In this document: in pieces, positions 1 through 8,660 of the stretch
How the letters are laid out: each line of letters begins with the position of its first letter
How positions within the stretch are numbered: the stretch's first letter is position 1
DNA from: Candidatus Altimarinota bacterium
Lineage (GTDB): Bacteria; Patescibacteriota; Gracilibacteria; UBA4473
Reading direction: 5' to 3'
DNA: 64,000 nucleotides
NCBI GenBank assembly: GCA_023143095.1
Contig: JAGLIF010000010.1
Coordinates: 1-64,000 of the forward strand
The notes under the pieces: model-generated
Databases searched by the model: none
What the model saw: only the letters and a program-made list of their open reading frames with translations
Told to the model about the DNA's origin: nothing
Program-made: the position numbers and the translations under genes

Positions 1-3000
1 TTAGCAGTAATATCTACATTTACAAGTTCAACATTTTTTAGTTCACCACTTCCAAGTGCATATCCAAATAAGCCAACATAATATTTATTATTTCTATTTA
101 TGTATAAATTACTAATTTTATAATTTTTTCCATCAAAAGTTCCTGTAAAGTTGTTAGTATGATCTCCAATCGGATCAAATCCTTGTCCACTGTTCCATCC
201 TGTGGTTGCTGAACAATCAATGTTTTGTGTCAAAATATACTTTCCATCCAAAGGATACTCTGCGTCATTACCGATTTTCTGCAAATTTTCACAAGTTGAA
301 ATCGCTACAGATGCAATAGGACAAGTGCTATTCTCTTGCCAACTTAGACAAGGATAATAACTGCCCACTGGAGTAATTTCGTTTAATTTCCAAGTATCAG
401 TTTCCGACGGTTGAAAATCCCAATTGGTATAAGTTGATTCCAGTTTCATTTGAGCCGTTATCTTACCAACACCGCCAGCACTTGTGACTTGTCCAGAGAG
501 TTCTGTATTCCAATAAGAATCGGTGATTGTGGAAGACGCATTCCGCCCAACCAAGCCGCCCGTATAATCACCGCCGCTCACACTGCCTGTGGAGTAAGAA
601 TTGATGATTGTGGAAGAATAATAATTATACCCAACCAAGCCGCCCGTATAATAATCGCTGCTCACACTGCCTGTGGAGTAAGAATTGGTGACTGTGGAGT
701 AATAATAATTATACCCAACAAAGCCGCCCGTATAATCATCACCACTCACACTGCCTGTAGAGTAGGAATTGGTGATTGTGGAAACATTAGAATTCTTTCC
801 AACCAATCCGCCAGTATTATCATCGCCATCCACACTGCTTGTGGAGTAGGAATTGGTGATTGTGGCCCCATAAGTCTGTCCAACCAAGCCGCCCGTATAA
901 TCATCCTTGCCGTTCACACTGCCTGTGGAGTAGGAATTAATGATTGTGGAGTTATAAGAAAGATATCCAACCAATCCGCCCGTATAATCATCTCCACTCA
1001 CACTGCCTGTGGAGTAGGAATTTGTGATTGTAGCCTCATAAGTATACCCAACCAATCCGCCGATATAATCATCTCCACTAATATTGACATTTACCACGCC
1101 TATATTTTTAATCTCAGCCCAACTAATATAACTAAACAATCCGATATGATCCGCTGTGCTTCTGTTTATATATAAATTATTAATTTCATAACCTTTCCCA
1201 TCAAAAATTCCTTTAAATCTGTCAGAAGAATCCCCAATCGGATCAAATCCAGCTCCGCTATTCCATCCACTCGTCGCTGAACAATCAATGTTTTGTGTCA
1301 AAACATAATTTTCATCCAAAGGATACTCTGCGTCATTGCCGATTTTCTGTAAATCTTCACAAGTTGAAATCGGTATAGATACAATAGGACAAGTGCCATT
1401 ATCCTGCCAACTTAGACAAGGATAATAACTGCCCGCTAGCGTAATTTCGTTTAATTTCCAAGTATCCGTTTCAGGCAGTTGGAAATCCCATCCTGTATAA
1501 GTTGATTCCAGTTTCATTTGAGCCGTTGTCTTACCAACACCTCCAGCACTTGAGGCTTGTCCAGAGATTTCGATATCCCAATAAGAATTAGTGATGGTGG
1601 AGGACACATTTCTCCCAACCAATCCGCCCGTATAAGAACCGCTACTCACCACACTGCCTGTGGAGTAGGAATTGGTGATTGTGGAATAATTATAATTATA
1701 CCCAACCAAGCCGCCTATATAAGAACCGCTACCCACCACACTGCCTGTGGAGTAAGAATTGGTGATTGTGGAAGAATTATAATTATACCCAACCAAGCCA
1801 CCCGTATAATCATCACCGCTCACACTGCCTGTGGAATAGGAATTGGTGATTGTGGAGGGATAATAATTATTATACCCAACCAATCCGCCCGTATAAGAAC
1901 CGCTACCCACCACACTGCCTGTGGAGTAGGAATTGGTGATTGTGGAGGAATAATTCCGCCCAACCAAACCTCCCGTATTATCATCGCCATCCACACTGCC
2001 TGTAGAGTAGGAATCGGTGATTGTGGAGGAATAATAATTATACCCAACCAATCCGCCGACATAACTACCTGAGCTGCTCACACTTCCTGTGGAGTAGGAA
2101 TCGGTGATTGTGGAGGAATAACTCCGCCCAACCAAACCTCCCATATAATAATCGCCATCCATACTGCCTGTGGAGTAAGAATTGGTGATTGTAGAGTAAG
2201 AATAAGCATGCCCAACCAAGCCACCTATATAATCATCACCACTAAGATTGACATTTACCATGCCTATATTTTTAATCTCAGCCCTATTAGTATATCCAAA
2301 CAATCCGATATAATCCTCTGTACTTCTATTTATGTATAAATTATTAATTTCATAACCTTTTCCATCAAAAATTCCTGTAAACTTGTTAGAAGAATCCCCA
2401 ATCGGATCAAATCCAGCTCCGCTATTCCATCCACTCGTCGCTGAACAATCAATGTTTTGTGTCAAAATATACTTTCCATCCAAAGGATACTCTGCGTCAT
2501 TACCAATTTTCTGCAAATCTTCACAAGTTGAAATCACTACAGGTGCAACAATACAAGTGCTATTATCCTGCCAACTTAGACACGGATAATAATTACCCGA
2601 TGGCGTAATTTCGTTTAATTTCCAAGTATCCGTTTCCGGCAGTTGAAAATCCCATCCTGTATAAGTTGATTCCAGTTTCATTTGAACAGTAGTTTTACCA
2701 ATCCCACCATCACTTATAACTTGACCAGAAGTATCGATATTCCAATAAGAATTGGTGATTGTGGAAAAACTATAATTCTCCCCAACCAAGCCACCCGTAT
2801 AATAGCTACCCACCACACTGCCTATGGAGTAGGAATTGGTGATTGTGGAAGAAACATAATTATATCCAACCAAGCCACCCGTATAATAACCGCTACTCAC
2901 CACACTGCCTGTAGAGTAGGAATTAGTGACTGATGAAGAAGTATTATACCCAACCAATCCGCCCGTATGATAACCGCTACCCACCACACTGCCTGTGGAG

Positions 3001-3716
3001 TAGGAATTGGTGATTGTAGAATAAGAATTCTGCCCAACCAATCCGCCTACACGATCATCACCATCCACACTGCCTGTAGAGTAGGAATTGGTGATTCTGG
3101 AAGAAGTATTATACCCAACCAATCCGCCGATATAATCATCGCCACTAATATTAACATTTACCACTCCTATATTTTCAATCTTAGCCTCATTAGTATAACC
3201 AAACAATCCGATATAATCCTCTGTACTTCTGTTTATATATAAATCATTAATTTCATAACCTTTCCCATCAAAAATTCCTGTAAACTTGTTAGAAGAATCC
3301 CCAATCGAATCAAATCCAGCTCCGCTATTCCATCCACTCGTCGCTGAACAATCAATGTTTTGTGTCAAAACATACTTTCCATCCAAAAGATACTCTGCGT
3401 CATTGCCGATTTTCTGCAATTCTTCACAAGTTGAAATAGCTATTTCAACTGGTCCGCAACTCTCAACACTAACCCCACTTGGCAAATTAGTAGAGAAAGA
3501 GAGCCACTCAGTGGTTCTTTTTGTTGGAACAAAATATGAATTACTACTTGTATTTATTACTTTATGACATTCTTCATTTTCATCGACTAAAACATCTTTA
3601 GTCCCTGTGTCAACACGATATCCAGTATTCCAAACATCTATTGCAGAAACTGTTACTACTGACAAAAATAAAAATGCCATTAAAGCTTTAAGTCTCCTAA
3701 ATTTAATTCTTTTCAT
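1..3716 (-). CDS. Secreted GLUG-repeat surface protein (3' end beyond window)
   Basis: The frame from ATG 3716 reads on to base 1 and off the left edge (at least 1,238 codons). I checked frame agreement at more than 15 points and saw no stop. Residues 1-25 form a signal peptide (basic start, then LMAFLFLSVVTVSA). The rest has repeating modules. Each starts with a block containing CEELQKIGNDAEY, LTQNIDCSATSGWNSG and FTGIFDGKGYEI, continues into 5-8 units of the type GGLVGYN..STITNSYSTGSV, and closes with SYWNIDTSGQ..GKTT and QLPETDTWKLNE. I count about 20 units in three arrays (2786-3119, 1619-2216, 550-1050). These match the GLUG motif family, which makes beta-solenoid-like adhesins. Start 3716 overlaps the upstream S74 gene by 14 bases, suggesting coupled translation. 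ATG 3680 has an AGGAG upstream but would lose the signal-peptide start. Ligand unknown. Confidence 0.85.
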   Translation of the reverse strand, partial: MKRIKFRRLKALMAFLFLSVVTVSAIDVWNTGYRVDTGTKDVLVDENEECHKVINTSSNSYFVPTKRTTEWLSFSTNLPSGVSVESCGPVEIAISTCEELQKIGNDAEYLLDGKYVLTQNIDCSATSGWNSGAGFDSIGDSSNKFTGIFDGKGYEINDLYINRSTEDYIGLFGYTNEAKIENIGVVNVNISGDDYIGGLVGYNTSSRITNSYSTGSVDGDDRVGGLVGQNSYSTITNSYSTGSVVGSGYHTGGLVGYNTSSSVTNSYSTGSVVSSGYYTGGLVGYNYVSSTITNSYSIGSVVGSYYTGGLVGENYSFSTITNSYWNIDTSGQVISDGGIGKTTVQMKLESTYTGWDFQLPETDTWKLNEITPSGNYYPCLSWQDNSTCIVAPVVISTCEDLQKIGNDAEYPLDGKYILTQNIDCSATSGWNSGAGFDPIGDSSNKFTGIFDGKGYEINNLYINRSTEDYIGLFGYTNRAEIKNIGMVNVNLSGDDYIGGLVGHAYSYSTITNSYSTGSMDGDYYMGGLVGRSYSSTITDSYSTGSVSSSGSYVGGLVGYNYYSSTITDSYSTGSVDGDDNTGGLVGRNYSSTITNSYSTGSVVGSGSYTGGLVGYNNYYPSTITNSYSTGSVSGDDYTGGLVGYNYNSSTITNSYSTGSVVGSGSYIGGLVGYNYNYSTITNSYSTGSVVSSGSYTGGLVGRNVSSTITNSYWDIEISGQASSAGGVGKTTAQMKLESTYTGWDFQLPETDTWKLNEITLAGSYYPCLSWQDNGTCPIVSIPISTCEDLQKIGNDAEYPLDENYVLTQNIDCSATSGWNSGAGFDPIGDSSDRFKGIFDGKGYEINNLYINRSTADHIGLFSYISWAEIKNIGVVNVNISGDDYIGGLVGYTYEATITNSYSTGSVSGDDYTGGLVGYLSYNSTIINSYSTGSVNGKDDYTGGLVGQTYGATITNSYSTSSVDGDDNTGGLVGKNSNVSTITNSYSTGSVSGDDYTGGFVGYNYYYSTVTNSYSTGSVSSDYYTGGLVGYNYYSSTIINSYSTGSVSGGDYTGGLVGRNASSTITDSYWNTELSGQVTSAGGVGKITAQMKLESTYTNWDFQPSETDTWKLNEITPVGSYYPCLSWQENSTCPIASVAISTCENLQKIGNDAEYPLDGKYILTQNIDCSATTGWNSGQGFDPIGDHTNNFTGTFDGKNYKISNLYINRNNKYYVGLFGYALGSGELKNVELVNVDITA

Positions 3717-5316
3717 AGTGGAATATTAAATTTTTTAATTCACTTATTTCTCGTTTCGATTCATCTATTTGATTTTGTTGATCTTTGATTGATTCGATCA
3801 ACAATGCAACAATATTACCGTATTCTACCGATTTCAAACCATCCTCATTATTTGTTGAAACTAGTTCTGGTAATATTTTTTCAACATCTTGTGCAATAAG
3901 TCCTAAACTCTTTTTTCCATTTTTCTTCCAATGAAAAGAAACACCTTCTAACTTTCGTGTTTTTGATAAAGCATTTTCAACTGTTTTGATGTTTTCTTTT
4001 AACCTTCTATCAGAAGAATAGACAAATGAATTTGCGTTTACATCACCAGTCACAGTCAAAGCCCCGTTAATCTTCACAGTATCCGCCAAGAAATCACCTC
4101 CGATGAGCGGTGAAGATGAACTTGAATTTTCAATGTACAGTTTATTTGATCCTGTTTCAGAATATCCTGCCATATAACCAATCGCCACATTAGAGGATCC
4201 TGCTGAATTCATATAAAGCGCCCTATACCCATTCGCCACATTATTATTTCCTGTCGAATTAATATAAAGCGAATAACCTCCATACGCTACATTATTATTT
4301 CCTGTCGTATTAATATAAAGCGAATGATAACCATTTGCTACATTATAATCCCCTGTCGTATTCTTATAAAGAGCCCTAAAACCATTCGCCACATTAGAAT
4401 ACCCTGTCGTATTAAAATAAAGTGCATTATATCCATTTGCCACATTTTGATACCCTGTCGAATTATTATAAAGTGCACTAGCACCATTCGCAACATTAGA
4501 ATACCCTGTCGTATTCTTAAAAAGAGCCTGATAACCATTCGCCGTATTATTATTTCCTGTCGTATTATAGAAAAGACTCCTATAACCATTCGCTATATTA
4601 TAATTTCCTGTATTAAAATAAAGTGCATCTATTCCAACTGCCGTATTATAACTTCCACCATCTGTCGTACCTGCTCCTGAACCTAAAAACACACTGTATG
4701 AATCTGTTTTCCCATCAGACAAATCATCAATCGCTGATGCACCTCCACCTGCAGCACTATCCACATAGGCCTTCGTTGCCGCATGACTAGCCGATGTTGG
4801 TGTTGCTACTGTTGCGGGTTGTACCACAGTCAAAGCTGATAACTTAGAAGTACCAGCTGGATTAACATAATAGCTAGTATTTCCTTTGTCATAAAAAATA
4901 TTTGCTCTAACATCATTTAAATATGATGTACTAGCTGGATTTACATAATATGCAGTATTATTTGAATCATAAAAGATATCAGCTCTAACTTCTCCTACCA
5001 CATGTAATTTTGTTGCAGGTGTTTCTGTCCCAATACCAACATTTCCAATCATATACACAGCATTTGTCGTCACTGTTCCATTAACAAATTTGTTTCCAAT
5101 AACTTCTTTTTTAATTTTAAAATTTTTCAGTACCTGTAAAATACTATTAAAATCATTCGCATTAATACGATCTTCTCCTGAAACCTTTAGAGGAATAAGA
5201 TTAATCTCTTCAAAATCTTCATCTGTGAGTGTTAATTGTCCAAAAGAAATAGGATTAAAACAGGTAATTCCCATAAAAAACAACGCTAACACTGAAACTA
5301 TTTTTTTATTTTTCAT
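3703..5316 (-). CDS. Secreted adhesin with C-terminal S74 intramolecular chaperone domain
   Basis: 537 residues. A signal peptide (about 1-26) is followed by a NVGIGTETPATKLHVVG segment, then FYDSNNTAYYVNPAST and YYVNPAGTSKL repeats, then about ten units of the type NVANGYxALYxNTTG (about 225-385) that should form a trimeric beta-roll stalk. Residues 434-537 are a Peptidase_S74 (endosialidase chaperone) domain with SSDRRLKENI, GLIAQDVEKILPELV and a final coiled coil. In this family the domain trimerises and cuts itself off through a Ser-Lys dyad; S435 and K440 occupy those positions. By analogy with phage tail fibres and adhesins it is probably a trimeric surface fibre. Its stalk cassettes are nearly the same as those in the 4,239-residue protein at 15779-28498. 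Its stop lies 14 bases inside the following GLUG gene. Confidence 0.85.
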   Translation of the reverse strand: MKNKKIVSVLALFFMGITCFNPISFGQLTLTDEDFEEINLIPLKVSGEDRINANDFNSILQVLKNFKIKKEVIGNKFVNGTVTTNAVYMIGNVGIGTETPATKLHVVGEVRADIFYDSNNTAYYVNPASTSYLNDVRANIFYDKGNTSYYVNPAGTSKLSALTVVQPATVATPTSASHAATKAYVDSAAGGGASAIDDLSDGKTDSYSVFLGSGAGTTDGGSYNTAVGIDALYFNTGNYNIANGYRSLFYNTTGNNNTANGYQALFKNTTGYSNVANGASALYNNSTGYQNVANGYNALYFNTTGYSNVANGFRALYKNTTGDYNVANGYHSLYINTTGNNNVAYGGYSLYINSTGNNNVANGYRALYMNSAGSSNVAIGYMAGYSETGSNKLYIENSSSSSPLIGGDFLADTVKINGALTVTGDVNANSFVYSSDRRLKENIKTVENALSKTRKLEGVSFHWKKNGKKSLGLIAQDVEKILPELVSTNNEDGLKSVEYGNIVALLIESIKDQQNQIDESKREISELKNLIFHYEKN

Positions 5317-5339
5317 TTTTATTTGAATAATATCTTATC

Positions 5340-5367
5340 ATTATACGGTATATTTAATAAAAAACAA
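5340..5367 (-). promoter_or_regulatory. Promoter of the S74/GLUG surface operon
   Basis: On the minus strand a perfect TATAAT -10 (5345-5340) lies 16 bases after a weak TTGTTT -35 (5367-5362), 24 bases upstream of the start codon. It would drive both surface genes. Confidence 0.55.
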
Positions 5368-5420
5368 AAAGTTTTTTTCTTTATTTTATAAGAACCCGAA
5401 CTTTTCAAAAAACAAACAAT

Positions 5421-5510
5421 AGGAAACACTAATAAATAACTTTATTTCTATAAAATATATTACTTGGAAAAAGAGTTTTTTTTAGTTAAAGTTTATTTAT
5501 CAAAGATTAC
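5421..5510. repeat. Short MITE-like element in front of rpe
   Basis: About 90 bp. The left end reads GGAAACACTAATAAATAA followed by CTTTATTTCTATAAAAT. The right part (TTGGAAAAAGAG, then TTAAAGTTTATTTATCA) matches the right ends at 32838-32886, 36033-36077 and 45152-45203. The final terminal repeat is decayed (AAGATTA instead of GTGTTTCC). Confidence 0.6.
5464..5492 (+). promoter_or_regulatory. Promoter-like box in repeat, upstream of rpe
   Basis: TTGGAA, 17 bases, TAAAGT, inside the right end of the element. The same 29-bp layout occurs in front of three other plus-strand genes (32892, 36089, 45211). Here it is 65 bases from the start codon. Confidence 0.4.
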
Positions 5511-5557
5511 TATTATACTGTAATTTCAAATGATACTCATTTTCACTCAAAAAAAAC

Positions 5558-6193
5558 ATGAAAATAGCTCCTTCCATTCTTGATGCAAATTTCTGTACAC
5601 TTCAAGCTGAAATCGATTCCCTCTCAATGGCTGACCGCATTCATCTAGATATCATGGATGGTCAATATGTACCTAATCTTAGTTTTGGTCATGCAGTACT
5701 AAAACCCATTAAGTTTTCCAATCAGATAGAAGCTCATCTCATGGTCAATAATCCTGAAAATTTCTTTGATATGTTTCATAATTTAAACTGCAGCATCATT
5801 TCGTTTCATATTGAAAACACTGGACGAGAAAAAGCTAAATTACTCTTAAAAAATATTCAACAACGAGGTCTCAAAGCTGGAATTTGCGTAGACGGATACA
5901 CTTCCGAAGATTTTTTAGATGATGAAATACTCTCTCTATCAGATCAAATACTGCTTATGTCTGTCAAAGCTGGTTTTGGCGGACAAACCTTCATGAAATC
6001 CGTTCTTGAAAAAACAAAGAATCTCCGTGCCAGAGGCTATAGAAACGAAATTGAAATCGATGGAGGTGTCAATATCAACAATGTAAAAAAACTCAAAGAT
6101 GCTGGTGCCGATATCGCTGTCGTAGGAAGTTTTCTAATGAAAAATGATTTTGAAAAACGCACTCAACTCATCAAAGATTTTCAAGCAATTTAG
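5558..6193 (+). CDS. rpe: Ribulose-phosphate 3-epimerase
   Basis: 211 residues, the usual length. It interconverts ribulose 5-phosphate and xylulose 5-phosphate in the non-oxidative pentose phosphate pathway (cytosol) and would feed the transketolase at 50070. Family hallmarks visible: the N-terminal MKIAPSILDANF strand, the metal-site motif HLDIMDGQYVPNLSFG, the AHLMV strand, the loop LLMSVKAGFGGQTF, and the phosphate-binding IEIDGGVN and AVVGSFLM segments. There is no Shine-Dalgarno sequence; ATG follows an A8 run. Riboflavin synthase follows after 11 bases, so the two are probably cotranscribed. Confidence 0.93.
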   Translation: MKIAPSILDANFCTLQAEIDSLSMADRIHLDIMDGQYVPNLSFGHAVLKPIKFSNQIEAHLMVNNPENFFDMFHNLNCSIISFHIENTGREKAKLLLKNIQQRGLKAGICVDGYTSEDFLDDEILSLSDQILLMSVKAGFGGQTFMKSVLEKTKNLRARGYRNEIEIDGGVNINNVKKLKDAGADIAVVGSFLMKNDFEKRTQLIKDFQAI

Positions 6194-6204
6194 AATTAAT
6201 AATT

Positions 6205-6786
6205 ATGTTTACTGGCATTATTGAAAATATAGGAAAAATTAAAAAAATTGAGAAAAATCTTTTCACAATTTCTCATAACTTTAAAGAACCTTTCAAAAAA
6301 GGTGAATCCATCACACTTTCTGGTATGTGTAGCACTATTATCAATTTTGATGCACACTCTTTCACAGTCGAAATCATGGAAGAATCCCGCAATTGCACCA
6401 TTTTTGGAAAAGCTAAAATGGGAGATTTAGTCAATCTAGAAAGAGCCGAGCGAACTAACAATCGAAACTCTGGTCACTTCGTCTTGGGACACATTGATGA
6501 AGTAGGAAAAATTCTATTTCGAAAAAAACCCTCTGATTTTGAACTTTTTCGTATTTCAATATCACCAAAAAACGCTGCACTATGCGTTTTCAAGGGTTCT
6601 ATTTCCATTGATGGAATTTCACTAACTATTTCAAACTTAGATAAAGATTGGATTGAAGTATCCATCATTTCACACACACTTAAAAACACTAATTTAGAAA
6701 CCAAAGATAAAGGAGATTCCGTCAATCTTGAATTTGATATTTTGGGTAAATACATCCTACGAAATGAAGACTTAAAGAAACTCTGA
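6205..6786 (+). CDS. ribE: Riboflavin synthase, alpha chain
   Basis: 193 residues. It converts two 6,7-dimethyl-8-ribityllumazine into riboflavin plus a pyrimidine by-product. The signature MFTGIIE start is present, followed by the two lumazine-binding barrels: the first with LSGMCSTI and GHFVLGHID, the second with GSISIDGISLTISN. The protein is slightly shorter than most family members (about 200-215). No other riboflavin gene is in the window, so the substrate comes from genes elsewhere or from outside the cell. The last codons AAG AAA CTC TGA TAA coincide with a copy of the GGAAACTCTGATAAA repeat end, which therefore supplies the C-terminus and the TGA stop. The next gene starts 11 bases later. 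Confidence 0.92.
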   Translation: MFTGIIENIGKIKKIEKNLFTISHNFKEPFKKGESITLSGMCSTIINFDAHSFTVEIMEESRNCTIFGKAKMGDLVNLERAERTNNRNSGHFVLGHIDEVGKILFRKKPSDFELFRISISPKNAALCVFKGSISIDGISLTISNLDKDWIEVSIISHTLKNTNLETKDKGDSVNLEFDILGKYILRNEDLKKL

Positions 6787-6797
6787 TAAAAACCAAA

Positions 6798-7205
6798 ATG
6801 ATAATTACACCTTTCGAATTCGGACTTTTTATTTTAGGATTTATTTTTGTCTGTGGTGTTTTCCTCATACTTTTTCGGAAAAAACCAAAAATTCCCAACA
6901 AACTTGCCAATAAATTCATTCGAAAAATAAACGACACACGAAGCTTAGATTCTGCACACGCGATTTTAAACGCTCATAAATACTTCGTGGCAGCAATATC
7001 AGTTCTTTTTCCAGATTCAAAACTATCTGCTGCTAAAAAAATTTCCAAAATATCTAGTTCTTTTCCAAACGAAAAAAATGTTTGGTACTTCCATAAACTT
7101 AGAAACCGCATTGCCCACGAAGTAGAAATTAAAGTTTATTTCGCAGATGCTGAAAACGCTCGAAGACATTTCACTCGTGCGATTAAATCACTAACGAAAA
7201 AATAA
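6798..7205 (+). CDS. Membrane-anchored HEPN-like small protein
   Basis: 135 residues. One membrane helix at about 8-26 (FGLFILGFIFVCGVFLILF), then a basic linker and a cytosolic helical domain. The domain carries RNRIAHE (R-x4-H), the arrangement typical of HEPN-fold proteins, within a stretch KNVWYFHKLRNRIAHE, plus DSAHAILNAHKYF in an earlier helix. HEPN proteins are often RNases or toxins, but many are non-catalytic; membrane attachment and the housekeeping context give no clear role. It starts 11 bases after ribE and ends before a strong inverted repeat. No Shine-Dalgarno sequence is visible. Function unknown. Confidence 0.6.
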   Translation: MIITPFEFGLFILGFIFVCGVFLILFRKKPKIPNKLANKFIRKINDTRSLDSAHAILNAHKYFVAAISVLFPDSKLSAAKKISKISSSFPNEKNVWYFHKLRNRIAHEVEIKVYFADAENARRHFTRAIKSLTKK

Positions 7206-7248
7206 ACTCGTGCCCCAGCGGGAATGAGAACAGGGGGGGGATTTTCCC

Positions 7249-7276
7249 AAGTCCGGACTCCATAGAGTCCGGACTT
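7249..7276. terminator. Bidirectional hairpin between convergent genes (AGTCCGGACT family)
   Basis: Perfect 12-bp arms AAGTCCGGACTC (7249-7260) and GAGTCCGGACTT (7265-7276) around CATA, between the convergent ends of the HEPN-like gene and tsaB. The minus-strand stop is 6 bases away. It probably ends both transcripts, although no long T run follows. The same palindrome recurs at 14056 and 52009, and as single 12-mers at 10210, 35870, 37050 and 37576. Confidence 0.6.
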
Positions 7277-7281
7277 TAACT

Positions 7282-7863
7282 TTATCCCCCTACCGCTGGA
7301 AACTCATAATCAGGTAAAAAACTTTTTTGTGGCTCGGCTTTTTGCAAAACTTCCAAACAAACTTTTTCAATACCATTCAAAGAAACTTCTTGTTTTTGTT
7401 TAAAAGCGGCTTGTTTTTCTAAAGGCAAAAGTCCCAAAAACAAAACTTCCTGCTCAAATTTTTCCACAGCCTTTTCCGTTTCCACTCTTTCAAGTTTTCC
7501 ATTTCCTTTCCGACAAAAAACAAACTTCCCAAAAGAATTTAATAAAAAATCACAATCCTTCCCCTGTTGTATTAAAAAAGCTTCAATAATTATATCCGCT
7601 CGAATCCCATGAACTAAAAGATTTTTTGAAAAAGCCAAAGCATTCAAAATCACCCCTCCTGCTCGAAGACTTGAAAATCCACCAGGTCCTGTAACCCCAC
7701 CGATAAAATCTAGATTTGAATGATCATAAATTTTCAAGAAACTCCAAATCTCAAAGGCATCCTTTCGTCGATTTTCCCAAAAATGAAAAGCAACCAACTG
7801 ATCTTTTTCATCAAAAAGAGCACAAAAATGCGGATCAAAACTAGTATTGAGAATAAATTGCAT
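7282..7863 (-). CDS. tsaB: tRNA threonylcarbamoyladenosine modification protein TsaB
   Basis: 193 residues from ATG 7863 (a TTG two codons upstream is possible). TsaB is the pseudo-kinase partner of TsaD in making t6A37 in ANN-decoding tRNAs; the ATPase partner TsaE is at 58537. Evidence: an ASKHA-fold N-terminus (FILNTSFDPHFCALF), the family hallmark GGVTGPGGFSSLRAGGVILNALAFS around residues 55-80, and a C-terminal PDYEFPAVGG tail like the P.Y.RP ending of TsaB. Sequence similarity elsewhere is low, as is common for this protein. It converges on the HEPN-like gene with a shared hairpin between them. Confidence 0.8.
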   Translation of the reverse strand: MQFILNTSFDPHFCALFDEKDQLVAFHFWENRRKDAFEIWSFLKIYDHSNLDFIGGVTGPGGFSSLRAGGVILNALAFSKNLLVHGIRADIIIEAFLIQQGKDCDFLLNSFGKFVFCRKGNGKLERVETEKAVEKFEQEVLFLGLLPLEKQAAFKQKQEVSLNGIEKVCLEVLQKAEPQKSFLPDYEFPAVGG

Positions 7864-7916
7864 AGACAAAGAAATTATAATGACCTAATAATTCTTGTCT
7901 AATCACGAGTATTTCC

Positions 7917-8660
7917 TTAATCCTTCACAAAATATTTTTCATAAAACTTCCTTACTTCAATCATTTTTTCTACAACTTTATCCTCCTCACCCTCTAAAAG
8001 CTGTTTTGGTGAAACTTTAACCGAAAAAGTACCTCGATATTTTTTTTGTGCCAACTTCGTTAAAAAACTTTCTATCGGCAAAATCCCGCTTTGTGGCAAA
8101 CTATAAAGCTCATTTCGAGCTACATTAGAAAGATAAACATGTTTTAAATGATTACCCAAAACTCGTATTGAATGCATAATATCTTCATTGGAAGATGCCA
8201 ATGCTGTCAAATCCAAAGCAACATAACCCTTTTCTTTTAAAACATATATCGAATTATCACTTCTCGCTGGCAAAAAACCCATCACACTTTTAGACGGCAC
8301 ATTCTTTCTACAAAAAATCAAATCGTATTTTTGAGCTAATTTTGGAACAATTTTATTCAACCATTTTTTGTATTCAAAAGATAAAACCTGTGGAGGATTG
8401 AGAGTAATAATTGTCTCTGGAAACTCCCGAACTGTTTTTTGAAAAGCTTGTGTCAATGATTCTTCATGCTTTTCTGAAAGCGAAAAAGCCTTGATTGGCA
8501 AATCATATCTATCCGAAAGTTTTTTCAAATATTTAGGATTTTGTGTATCAAAATTAAGACTCACTCCAATCTCTATTCCATCATATCCAGCAGATTTAGT
8601 AAATTCAAAAACTCGTTCAAGTCCATAATGAGGAAGGTTACTACTGTGAAAAAGAAGCAT
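7917..8660 (-). CDS. Sugar phosphate isomerase/epimerase-like TIM-barrel protein
   Basis: 247 residues. An AP-endonuclease-2/xylose-isomerase-like TIM barrel: FTKSAGYDGIEIGVSLNF (strand 1 with a metal-ligand type Glu), IKAFSLSEKHEES, TIITLNPPQ, YVALDLTAL, and LKHVYLSNVARNELYSLPQSGILPIESFLTKLAQKKYRGTFSVKVSP near the end, which resembles the conserved HlxD..G....G.GdiDw....L....Y.G segment. The usual HLKD becomes HVYLSN and the final E of a typical metal site is changed (FSVKVSP), so metal binding and activity are doubtful. Substrate unknown. The coding strand opposes the following dacA-like gene. Confidence 0.65.
   Translation of the reverse strand: MLLFHSSNLPHYGLERVFEFTKSAGYDGIEIGVSLNFDTQNPKYLKKLSDRYDLPIKAFSLSEKHEESLTQAFQKTVREFPETIITLNPPQVLSFEYKKWLNKIVPKLAQKYDLIFCRKNVPSKSVMGFLPARSDNSIYVLKEKGYVALDLTALASSNEDIMHSIRVLGNHLKHVYLSNVARNELYSLPQSGILPIESFLTKLAQKKYRGTFSVKVSPKQLLEGEEDKVVEKMIEVRKFYEKYFVKD

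Noticed and set aside
550-3119. Regular 81-87-bp spaced repeats, considered as a CRISPR array
   Set aside because: The repeats are degenerate, coding and in frame, with no unique spacers and no cas genes.
450-3242. Plus-strand open frames rich in CGVGIGDCG and IPNQAAR repeats
   Set aside because: They are antisense shadows of the minus-strand GLUG gene; the minus frame gives a signal peptide and recognised GLUG units, the plus frames give only low-complexity sequence.
4324-4680. Repeat-rich plus-strand frame within the S74 adhesin
   Set aside because: Antisense of the periodic NTTG stalk repeats; same for similar frames at 21997-22590 and 26032-26586 inside the giant adhesin.
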